Source: Cucumis sativus (taxonomy: Eukaryota > Streptophyta > Magnoliopsida > Cucurbitales > Cucurbitaceae). Taken from it: a stretch of 64,000 nt of DNA. The position numbers were made by a program, and so were the translations under genes. Location: assembly GCF_000004075.3 (NCBI RefSeq), contig NC_026657.2:14260001-14324000 (forward strand), read 5' to 3'. Below the pieces are notes generated by a model, which was not told the DNA's origin, did not search any database, and saw nothing but the letters and a program-made list of their open reading frames with translations. Positions 38,101-48,156 of this stretch are shown one piece after another; within the stretch, counting starts at the first letter, position 1, and the number at the start of each line of letters is the position of its first letter.

Positions 38101-41100
38101 GCCAAGCATATTTTGGGATGTGATCAAGTCCACAAATAATGTCCAAAAAGTTAAGAGAAAAAAGTATGTTTATATCTAAATGTTATATTATTGGATGGCT
38201 CATCTAACAAAGGAGATTACCTGATTAACCTTTTCACTTAGTTCAGTCGAGCGTTGAGCACCTAGCTTTTTCTCTTCCTCGGTAGCAATAGGTTCCCTCC
38301 CACAAATAATTGGTGCCTTCACAAAGATGGTGTTAAGTCTTTAGTCTTACCACAGAAAATTATCAACTTCTGAAATAGGGTAAACATCAAGAACATGGTA
38401 GGAACCAAGGTTGTTATGAGATGGTTTTTCCCCACATTGGTAAGAATGGGATGGCCAATGTGGTACTTAAGTGGCTTGGCTTTCCCACTCCAATAGCTGG
38501 CTTTTGGGGTGTGGTTCTCCAAGGTACTTAAGTACCTAACAAAGGTATTAGAGTCCGTTGTCGACGTTTCAGAGTGGAACAGACAGAGGGTTCTAACCGA
38601 GTGTAGTTGAGTGAAATCTTGCGGCTTTCCAAGAATATGGGGTATTGTTAGGAACCAAGGTAGGTATGGAATGCTTTTGTCCCACATTGAATGGGATGAC
38701 CAATGTGGTACTTAACTGGCTTGGCTCTCTCCCACTCCAATAGTTGAATTTTGGGGTATGGTTCTCCAAGGTGCTTAGCTCTCTCCCACTCCAATAGTTG
38801 GCTTTTGGGGTATGGTTCTCCAAGTTACTTAAGTACCTAACAGAACGCCTTCATTACAAGACAATATTCCAACATTGGGCTCATATATGGCCTAGAAAAC
38901 CTTGGCTTTTCTCCTTGAAGGAATTTTTCACATTTGTCATCCTTAAAGTTCACAAATGTCCTGTTGAAACAAGTGCATGCACTTGATTGGCTGGTTTATG
39001 CTTCTTTTCACACTCGCATGCAAGTACAAACTCACAAAAATTGAAAAGCCACAGAGTCTGCATCCACTTATCACATTGCTTGACCCTCAAATTCCACCCC
39101 ACTAAAACAAGAAAATTAATAGATAAAAATAAGAAGAGCTCACCTCATAATATCGACGGAAATGTGAAACATCACCCAAAATTCCTGGATTGGTAAAGTT
39201 AACCATGGCAAAGAACTCTTCTAGGTCATTCTGTAGGAGTATGAGTGAAGGGCCGTATTACAAAAATGATATAGAAGCTTGAAACCTTAAAGGTAGAACA
39301 GTGCATGAAGTTGAGAATTTTAAAAAATTGGAGGCACGTGAGTATTTTCCACGTTAGGAAGTTGGTTTTTAATTCTTATGAAAAGGAAAATAAAAATACC
39401 TGCATTGGAGTTCCTGATAACAAAACCCTACGCCTGCAAGACAGGGCAGCCAGTGCCTGAAGAGGAGATATAGAAATAATTCCATATGAAAAAGAATTGA
39501 AATGGAAAATTAAAGCCCACACGTTATACCCGATTTGTCAATGTCTGATCATTCTTCAGTCGGTGAGCCTCATCGCATATGAGTAAATCACATGATTCAC
39601 TTTGGCTGAACTTTGATGAATGCATACGGAATGTCTCATATGAAATAATCAGCACCTATGAATGTATGAATTGTAATTCACTTTAATGTGTCCAACTGAA
39701 ACAGTTGTTTGTAGATATTACCAGAATAAGCACACAAATATACCTGTAAAGAACTCTTGGGATGTACAAAGCTGTCAATGCTAGAGACAACGTCCTCTCT
39801 AGAACTTTCACAGAGAGCAATAAGGTGAACCCTTTCACCAACCCACTTCTTAATTTCAGCCTCCCAATTACTCACGAGACTAGTAGGTGTAACAATGATA
39901 GCCTTTTTAACCATTGGCTTTCCATCAAAACCTTGACATAGAAGGGTATACAGCAAACTGATCGACTGCAATGTTTTCCTAAACTGCAGGATAATCACCA
40001 AAACAACTTTAAGGATATGAGTGAAATAAACTGAAAGATAAGTACAGTCCTTGTGTATTGGTGTTTCGATCATTTAAATGTTTGAGAGAGGAATACTAAC
40101 CCCATATCATCCGCCAGAATGCACCCAAATATGTCTGTCCCCTTATGTAGTCCGGAAACACATTCAAACATGAACTGTACACCTTCTCTGCAAAAAAAAT
40201 TAAATATGTCCATCTCGTCAAATACTGCCAGTCGAATTGCACAATACTTTTTCCAACAAATTTTTTTAGATTCAACTTCTTTTTGTGATATTTTCCTGCT
40301 ATGGTTGTCTTTCTTAATTAAAAATCAAACTAAAATGAGAAAGGACAACATCTAAGTTCTACAATAAAACTGCTAAAACATTTTTTTTAAATATGAAACG
40401 GACTCAAGGACCTTGTTGTCCTGCATGTGTGCTCTGGTTGTAAGACTGATTTATTACAGCATTTATTAGGACAAAATGCTGAAATATGCCATAAAATAAA
40501 ACAGAAATGATACCTCTGATGAGGGCGAAGGAAACGAACTAGCAATGGATCAACTGTTATTGATGCTAAATTCGTGACATTAAGCTCAGAGTCTTCGGGT
40601 TGCCACAACACCAAAGGATCAATCCCAGGTGGTAGAGTTACACTTTCCTCCACTGCATCATTCTCAGCAGCTTTTGGGAGAAATAAATTAGTGGCAATAA
40701 CAGATGACGCTGGTTTTAAAGAGCCCCAAGGAACAAATCGTTTCCGTGCCCACAGCCGACGTGCAAGCTGATTGTTTCTTTCATCGTAGCCACTTGAGCA
40801 GGGAGGTTTAAAAGGTTTTCTACAAACTGCTGCACCTTCTGCAACTGAGAGAACTCTTGGGAGCAACGATTGTCTTCTCACAACCAGGTTACCTCTGGTA
40901 GAAATTTAGAATATGATCACAAGACTAAATTAGTTATTTTCATGTCAATAGAAGTACAAAATGGTGATGGTGGTGGCAGCTCCTCGAATGTTTAAATGTT
41001 TAAGCTCCTCTACTTCCAAGAAGTTTAAATTTGCATCTACTTCCAAAAATATCGAGTATTATTAGAGGAGCAGCACTGCCAGATCTAAAAGGACCTTGCT

Positions 41101-41711
41101 CTATCCAAGTGAAAGAAAATTCTAGATAGCAATAACAAGTTATCGATTTCAAAATTATCCAAATTTCAGAATTCAGAAGACAGTATTTCGGCATCCAAAG
41201 AAAATAAGCATTAGGTATATCATGATCGACCACCATGAGCACGTAGAAGCAAAATCAGACAGTTTCCAAAGCTCTTTTCTCTTCCTCTTCTTTTCAAAAC
41301 AATCAATCTAGTACAATTAGAGTCTCCCTGTAAAGAAAATTTCCACCTCCCTAATCCGAGGTCCAATTCTTTAGTTTACTTAAAATTCTAAGGAATCGTC
41401 AGCATTTGCAGTAACTAACAATCTTCAGTTGAAAGGAAGAGAAGAAGGAAAAAAGCGGCCTAGACTACTAACAAGCTGCGGTTGGAAACTATTTTACTTC
41501 AGTCGTGAATTGCGTTGCTAAACATAAATACATACCTCAAAAGGGCATCAACGTTCTTCGATTTTAGATCCTCGTCAGATGAAGGGGAAAGACTGGAGGA
41601 TTGTTCTTCTTCGTCGTCCTCATCCTGAAAGGCTTCACCATTAATGTCGATGTAGTCGTCGCTTGAATCGCTAGAATCAGAGGCTGGGACAATCTCATCT
41701 TCGTCTTCCAT
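32101..41711 (-). CDS. RAD54: RAD54-type SNF2 DNA translocase (CHR25), 21 exons, apparent 1-nt deletion
   Basis: Partner of RAD51 in homologous recombination; acts in the nucleus. Exons in transcript order: 41711-41536, 40894-40514, 40187-40101, 39983-39744, 39655-39530, 39456-39400, 39230-39144, 38316-38221, 38098-38048, 37320-37246, 37147-37061, 36759-36668, 36550-36418, 36022-35903, 35749-35636, 35518-35435, 35312-35235, 35122-35064, 33548-33368, 33284-33186, 32463-32101. The N-terminus is acidic ([13 protein letters not shown]). [11 protein letters not shown] precedes Walker A, the DEAH box is near residues 323-326 (CDEAHRLKN), motif V region has [17 protein letters not shown], and motif VI reads [11 protein letters not shown] near 641-650. 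Length is about 928 aa, close to plant RAD54. The exons sum to 2786 nt, one short of a multiple of three. The break falls at the start of exon 4, in the GKT codons. Either this copy is damaged or the sequence has an error. Confidence 0.92.
34200..34490. repeat. MITE-like sequence in RAD54 intron 18
   Basis: Shares phrases with the MITE at 43448-43714 and with 49512-49760: TTTTTAGTTT blocks, then GTAGGCTTAATTTTAAAAAACAAAA near 34453-34475. It is degenerate with no clean terminal repeat. The SINE that follows is inserted at its right edge. Confidence 0.4.
34501..34683 (-). mobile_element. tRNA-derived SINE, copy 2
   Basis: On the minus strand it begins AACCATCCTGGCTTGGCGTA and shares the order of blocks with copy 1: the A box-like TGGCGTAGTGC, CTAAGAGGTC, the B-box area GTGGATTTAATTT, TGGCCACCTAC and GACACCCAAATGCTATAGGG. 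It is flanked by the perfect 11-bp direct repeat CAATTATATAT (34490-34500 and 34684-34694). The B box is more decayed than in copy 1. It lies in RAD54 intron 18, in sense with that gene. Confidence 0.8.
36062..36135. repeat. 39-bp tandem duplication in RAD54 intron 13
   Basis: The stretch starting TTTAGTTTTATTGATGGGAA occurs at 36062 and again 39 bases later, almost unchanged. The second copy is slightly truncated. Confidence 0.85.
38396..38842. mobile_element. TRIM (miniature LTR retrotransposon) in RAD54 intron 7
   Basis: Two direct LTRs flank a 104-bp interior. The left LTR is 38396-38541 (146 bp, TGGTAGGAACC...CCTAACA). The right LTR is 38646-38842 (197 bp, TGTTAGGAACC...CCTAACA). Directly after the left LTR comes AAGGTATTAGAGTCC, close to the initiator-Met primer-binding site TGGTATCAGAG. 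A short purine-rich run (AATATGGGG) precedes the right LTR. Flanking pentamers are GAACA and GAACG (4 of 5), a target-site duplication. The right LTR is longer because of an internal duplication of about 51 bp (the CTCCCACTCCAATAGTTG block). It has no coding capacity, as expected for a TRIM. Confidence 0.82.
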
Positions 41712-41838
41712 GGAAAAGACTCCTCAATCAGCTTGATTAACAAAGCGGGAAGTGAGATTGTTGGTTCACAATCTCAAAAACGAAGAAAGTTATTGCCGGC
41801 GACGGAGCAGCAAGCGGCATCTGTTCAAATCTTCTGAA

Positions 41839-41850
41839 TTTGGCGCCAAA
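41839..41850. promoter_or_regulatory. Palindromic E2F-type site upstream of RAD54
   Basis: TTTGGCGCCAAA is a perfect 12-bp palindrome containing the E2F consensus TTTSSCGC on both strands. It lies 128 bases upstream of the RAD54 start codon. E2F/DP factors drive S-phase and DNA-repair genes in plants, so control of RAD54 by E2F is a reasonable inference. Confidence 0.65.
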
Positions 41851-42029
41851 CGGCGGCGTCTTTATAATGGTGTGGAGCCGGACTTTGATAGCTGGGTGAA
41901 CGCCCGAAATACCGATATTGACCTTTGCTTTATTGTTTTTTTTATAAATACAAATTATACTAATTTATCAAGTTTTTTTTTTTTTTTATGTTTCACTATT
42001 TTTTTATTTCATTATTTAAAATAATTTCT

Positions 42030-43090
42030 TTTAATTTTTAAGGTATTTTTTATTTAAAAAATTTTAAACTTTATGGATATTATTTATTATTTAAAACTAA
42101 AATTAAAACAATATTATTTGTTTTTAATGTGTTCTTTTTCCCAAACAATTGCAAGGACATAACTCTTGTATATGATATTTATTTTCCTTGAAAAATATCA
42201 TCAACCTAAAAGAATGTGATCCATGTTGTTGTTTATTTTTGATACATGAGATCTACTAGAAATTATCGTCACAAATGTCATTATTGTTAGAATTATGAAT
42301 CTATCACATAGTTTCTATTAAAAACAAGAAAACAATGTAATACTAAACAAGGCAAAGTAAATAACTTCAATCGAAATAAAATCATGTTTTCAAAATGTCT
42401 AAGTAAACATTATCAAAAGTAATCAAATTATGTGTGAAACTAACGTCAATTATAATTGACTTATCAATGAAATCTCGTTATAATTAAACTAATTTTGATT
42501 ATAGATTAGTAAACATGGCCTAAATGTTTGTGTTGATAGAACTAACATAAATGACATAAGGATGTTACCCAACCATGATTTGTTTTTTATTGTTTAACTC
42601 GACTAATATGAGTACATGTTGAGGACTAATAGATCGGTACAAAATTCAAGTGTAGAGATATGGAAACTTAGGAACAAACCAACTAAAGTTAGATTATTTA
42701 AATTTTGATCTAGATTTATAGGTTTTTTTTAACAATGTAGAGACATAAGAATTTGAATGTCCAATCTCAAACAAATGAGTACGTTCCAAGTTCAGGTTAG
42801 AATACCATTATATTATAATTTAACAAAATAGACCTAATAGTAATACTAACAGTAGATGTAATAGGGCATTATGACAATCCAAGAGATAGTCAAGAAGGAA
42901 GCTGAAGCTACAACTCACTACCAAATGAGCATTACTTTTATTTCGCCACTGTGTTCAATATTCTCTCCATGTGTTTATTTTGCCTATCATCAATACAAAA
43001 CCTAATCTAAATAACTTCTGCGTGAAAAATTACAGCCCCTCAAAGGTGAAGTTAGATAGAGATGTGTAGATTTTCAAAACAGGCATTGAA
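42030..43090. other. Intergenic, no gene seen
   Basis: AT-rich spacer between the RAD54 promoter side and the SCO2 3' end. The last few hundred bases probably include the SCO2 3' UTR. Confidence 0.6.
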
Positions 43091-45254
43091 TCACAATGGC
43101 TTTCCGTTATTATCCAAATCCTCCATTAGTTCAATGTCCTTTCGAGCCGTTATCTTCTGAACATACCCTGCAGGATTGCAAACAAGAAGAAGAGGCAAAT
43201 TTGAACTGAGATTTTGATATGGAAAAACAACCAACATGGTCTCAAAAGTTACATCACAGTTTTGTCAAAATGTTGGTTGCAACAAAAGCTTGGAGAAATT
43301 CTCTTTATACAAAGGGAGAAGAAACGTTGAAATGCAGACAAAGGATCAGCAAACAATGAAGATTTGTTGAAAATATCAATTTATTTAACTTCAGTTAGGC
43401 AAATGTTTTTTTTTCTCCTGCCGCAGAATGCATGAATATTTTCCACTCCATTTGGTAACCATCTCGTTTTGTGTTTTTGGTTTTTAAAAATTAAGCATAT
43501 TTTTTCTTCATTTCTTACTATGATATGCATGGTTGAATTCTTAACCAAATTCCAAAAACAAAAACAAGTTTTTAAAAGCTACTCTTTTTAGTTTTCAAAT
43601 TTTGGTTTACTTTTTTAGACTTAGATACAAATGAAGAAACTTAGAGGTAGAAGTAGTGTCTATAGGCTTAATTTTCAAAAACCAAAAATAAAAAACAATA
43701 CAGTTACCAAATGGGGCCAATTGTTAGTGTAAGAGAGCCTCTAGTTGGCATATGTCTTGAGATACATTCAAAACCACAATGATCAAAGTCCTTAATCTGA
43801 CAGAAAGCAGAGTAACGAAGGAACCAATTTATCAAATGTGAAGATAAAAAGCAAGGATTATTGTCCATTCTTTAAAAGAACTTCAATTATGATCAGAAAT
43901 TCTTGGGTAATTCCCTTTGGCTCCTAACGCTCATATCTGTCACTGTCTAAAGCGCATCAATGAAGATTGCAAGCAAGAACTATGAGTAGCATCAACAACC
44001 TGAACATAACTCAACTAACTCAAACATATAACCTCACTCAATCATGATAACTAATTCAAACATATAACCTCCCTCAATCATGAGGTAAAGGGATCAAATC
44101 CTCCGCTCCGCATGAGGTTGAACTCAGTCAGAATATTAGCATGAGTGTTATTATATTTTCATGATATATGAAGGTTGTCACTTGTCAGTAAAACCCTGAT
44201 AACATAACATTGCAATACCCTACAATTTGCACTATGTGTTGGTTCCCATAGGAAAGATGGAAAGGAGGAAGGAAGAAGAAGAAGAATACCAATTCCAAGG
44301 CAAGGTATACATTTGCAAGTGATCTCTCTTCCCCTTTTGTTATAATAGCTAACATATCCAGACCCTTGGCAACTGCGACACTTCCCGGTCCATTCATACA
44401 CCACTTCTTTACAATCCTACAATTTACAACAATGGCTTAAACTCTAAAACTCCGAAAATGGAGATAACTGTGAGGTTGGGAAAATAGCTTAAATCCCACC
44501 AACGCAGCCTAAAATTGAGGTGATACACCTCAGCTAAAGCATGCTAATGCTTGTTGGTTACATCAATGCTTGAACTGTTACCAACAAAATTCCAGTTTCC
44601 AAATGATTTGAATCAATCTAGAAAGTTATTTTAGAAATCAATACGAAATAGCCTCCTCAAATAAATCAAGAGCACGGGAGTTAGGGCACAACTAGGCAGA
44701 AAAATCACGATAAATCGCTTTTCACAAATAGGAAAAAGTAAAACTGTCAAAAGCAAAAGATGATACTATGAATCAAAGTTATCAGATGAATAACAGACCT
44801 CCACTTGTGGATCGCACCGAAGCCGACGGTCGATCTCATCCGGCGATACAGGGGAAGAATCCGGGTAAGTCATAGGAAGAGGGAGAACATCGCTATCATC
44901 GACTAAATAACTCTCTCTATCACGAGACCATTTTTTCTCCATGGCGTTCACTTTGACGGTGCCATTTCCTCTGGCGAACCTCCCCGGTCCATCGATAACG
45001 GGGGAGGAAGCTCCGGCATCGTAGTCTTGTCCAAGACGAAAGCCGCCGGTAGCGTCGGTGGCAGAAAGAGAAGGGAAATTGAAGAGGCGGGAAATTGAGG
45101 GGTCAGGGGAGGCGTCTCCGGTAGCGGCAAGGGAAAGACGGAAGGAGGAGGGGGGAGAGATGGAATGTTGACGTGCAGTTGCAGTGGTGGGATTGGAAGG
45201 GAAGAAAAAGGAAGAAGGATTAATGGCGAACATTAGCCGAAATGTTGAACCCAA
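43091..45254 (-). CDS. SCO2: SCO2-like chloroplast DnaJ-type zinc-finger protein
   Basis: Snowy cotyledon 2, a plastid protein with protein-disulfide-isomerase activity needed for thylakoid formation in cotyledons. Exons: 45254-44799, 44416-44290, 43167-43091, in phase, giving 219 aa from the upstream ATG or 212 aa from the Met at 45233. The upstream Met is in frame and either could start translation. The N-terminal 70 residues are rich in Ser, Pro and Thr and poor in acid, as in a chloroplast transit peptide. A conserved middle follows ([34 protein letters not shown]). Exon 2 has two zinc-binding motifs, CRSCQGSG and [10 protein letters not shown]. There is no J domain. The protein ends DLDNNGKPL. 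Intron 2 holds a MITE. Confidence 0.9.
43448..43714. mobile_element. MITE in SCO2 intron 2
   Basis: The left end CCATTTGGTAAC (43448-43459) is the exact reverse complement of the right end (43703-43714). Similarity of the two arms extends about 50 bases with mismatches (GTTTTTGGTTTTTAAAAATT against its counterpart). There is no coding capacity. No clear target-site duplication was seen. Related sequence occurs at 49512-49760 and about 34200-34490. Confidence 0.7.
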
Positions 45255-46717
45255 TCGGAATTTGTCAGGTTGTATGGAACAGGGGAGGCGTGGACGGAGG
45301 AGGGAAAGTATGAATTGTGGGCACCGTCGAGTTCATAGGCAGTGGAATGGGCAGGTGGTGATGGAAGATTGGAGCTGCCCTCCAACGAGAAGATCAACTG
45401 GGCCCACCGACCCCTTTCTTTTCTTTTTTCTTTTTCTTTTTTTAACTGAGAGGAATTGTTATAATAACACCAAAAAAAATAATAGTAATAAAACACCCAA
45501 AAATATTTACGATAAGTGAAAATTTTGTTCTATTTAAAAAAAAAACATTTTACAAAATATAACCAAATTTCGGATTAATTCAAATTAATGCATTGAGATA
45601 AGTGTATTAAAGATTCTGATGTTTATTTCGGTCTCTAAAATTTTATTTTTTATTTTTTATTTTTTATTTTCAACTTATTTATTGTTATGTGTAATTTTTT
45701 ATTATCATTTTTTAAAACTCATATCTTCTATTAATTTTGTTTATTCTTCCAAGTTTTTGATGATATGAAATCAAAATTTTTAAAATGTGTATTATATGAT
45801 TCTAAATTATATATATACACATGTCATCCGTCCGAAGAAAAAAATGTTAGATGTGTAACTACCTCTACTTGTACTATCTCAATGCATTTATTTGAATTAA
45901 CGTGAGGTTTGATTCATTTTTCAATTTTTGAATGAAAAAATATCCAATTTTTAAATAATATTCTAATTATATTTTTAGGTTTTTGAAACCAATATTGTTG
46001 TATGGATAATGAAAGAGAAATAGAAAGAATAATTGCTTTTACATGTAGTTTAATAAAAAGAAGGAAAAGAAATGGAGGAACAAATTAGTTAAATAAATAA
46101 AAAAAGCAAAAAAGAAAAGAAAAATAAAAATTTGCCGGGCTTCACTTTATGATCATGAATATGTAAAACTCTCCAAATATATTTGGTGCTAATAAAATTT
46201 GATTAACTTTTTGGTTTACTATCCAATAATCTATTTATAGCGTCGATTTGTTTAATATAAAATTTGAATGATTTTATGCGTTACCACTTATTTAACGATG
46301 AAAAAAACTTAATTGAAAAGGGAAAATTAGGTTAAATTAATGATTATTTCCTTGGTGAGAATAGAAAAATTAAGAACTTATAATCATGTCAAGATTGAGT
46401 GTTCCTTTCTCAAGCCACGTTGGAGTAAGGTAATCTCGTCTCTTTAAATATAAAAGTACTCTTAAATTACACTTTCCCAAAATTTCCACTCTCCTTTCTA
46501 TTTCCACCATGTTCTCATGCAAGCCTTCATCTTTGGTCTCTTCCACCAGGGTAGAAAATTGGAACATATATAGAAAATTGAATTTTTTTTTTATTAAAAT
46601 TCTAATATCAGCCAACCATAAATGTTTAATAACCAAATATTTATTAAAAACTCCATATTGTTAACAAATACAAAAAAAAAAAAAGAAAAAAAAGTGACGA
46701 TGATTACAATAACCAAT
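45255..46717. other. Intergenic, no supported gene
   Basis: Includes the SCO2 promoter, a (TATTTTT)n run near 45640-45670 and AT-rich DNA. The minus frame at 46370-46636 contains ETKDEGLHENMVEIERRVEI, which looks protein-like but is short and unrecognised, so I do not call it. Confidence 0.5.
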
Positions 46718-46775
46718 TTCAAATTATTGTAAACCCTAGACTTCAAATTATTGTAAACCCTAAACCCTATATAAA
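46718..46775 (+). repeat. 24-bp tandem duplication with telo-box pair
   Basis: TTCAAATTATTGTAAACCCT occurs at 46718 and 46742, 24 bases apart. The second copy runs into AAACCCTAAACCCTATATAAA: two adjacent telo-box units (AAACCCTA) followed by a TATA-like string. Telo-boxes are known promoter elements of plant ribosomal and housekeeping genes. No + strand gene is evident downstream before 48157. Confidence 0.6.
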
Positions 46776-46779
46776 GAGT

Positions 46780-48156
46780 AGACAACAAAATAAAATTAAA
46801 AAAAAACATGATTTGATTTATTATCCACCATTTACATTTTGTCGTGACTTGTGAACATGAAAGAAAAAAGAGAATGGTATTTATACCCAAATACTTGAAA
46901 AATAAGAATTTGAAAAGTTGATAGAAATACAAAAGTGTTAATATAAGAAATAACGTGGAAAGATGAAATGAGACAATAATTACAACAAAAGTAGGAAACA
47001 AGTAAATGAACTAAAAGAAATAACAAAAAATTTATCAACTTCCATCATATTATATATACACTATTGATTGATCGTGCAATTACATGAACCCAATCAATAG
47101 ACATATTATAGTTAAAAAAAAACAACAACAACAATTTGCAAAGTAAAAATAAATACTAAGTGAGATTGAATATGTTAATAGAGAAACGTGTTTAAGATAA
47201 GGGTAAGAGTATCGAGTGTGGATTGTGGACTCTGAGTTCAAATTGAAAATAATATGTGACGATTGAGAGAGAAGTTGATAAAAGGGTAAATAAATAATTG
47301 TTATTTCTTAATTTAACATTACTTCCGTTTCTTTTCAACTACGTCTATAACTTGTATAATAAATATTCTAACTTAAATGTTTCGTAGGTTTCGAGTTTAA
47401 TGTCTTACAAAACCAACTCTCAATCTTCTTCGACTCATGTATCATTCTATATGTTATTTGTGTGTCTCATATTATACATCAATAACATCCTACTAAACTT
47501 TTGAAATAAGAAAATTTATTTTATATTTTTATATTCTTTATATACAAATGTCCTCGTTATGCACGAAACTCACCAAATTTTAAAATAATTTTTTTTACTA
47601 AAACCCCTTAATAGAAATTGTAAAGTGTAAGGATAAATTACAGTAAAAAAAGTAATCTGTTCCTCCTCTAAAATTTTAAAATAACAACTTGAACGTTGAT
47701 TAAAACTTTATAATATTAAAATTTAGGTTAAAATATAATTTCGATTTTTATACATAAAAATTTGTTTAATTTTATTGGTTGCATTTTGAATATTTTATTT
47801 TATTAGTTGCATTTTGAATAAATCTGAAATTTAGTCCATACACCTAGTTTATTCTGATGATTTAATCCAAAATGTGAAAGTCAGAAGTGTTAAAATTGCA
47901 ATTTAACCTAAATCATAAATGTATAATTGTGAGTTATGAGGTCGAAAATCGCAAAATCCCCAATCCAAAATTTATTTCTAGGTCAGTAATTGAATTGGAG
48001 AAACTGCGGCAATTCTTCCTTTGTTTGTTCTCCTTCTCCTCCTCTTCGCTTTCACCTTCTATTGTCTTCATCCGTATCAATTCATACTACCTACCTCCAT
48101 ACTCCTCTTCCCATTGTTGAAGGAACCTACAATCTGCTCTGTGTCTTCGAGCAGCT
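46780..48156. other. Intergenic, includes the CGI121 promoter
   Basis: AT-rich, with no gene supported. The last 150 bases are CT-rich (CTCCTTCTCCTCCTC-like), a common feature of plant 5' UTRs, and lead into the CGI121 start codon at 48157. Confidence 0.5.

Noticed and set aside
41752..42024. 90-aa + strand frame upstream of RAD54
   Set aside because: Basic N-terminal part then runs of Phe from poly-T; overlaps the RAD54 promoter with its E2F site; no homology recognised.
46370..46636. 88-aa minus frame with ETKDEGLHENMVEIERRVEI
   Set aside because: Protein-like composition, but short, without a recognised family, promoter or clear splice partner.
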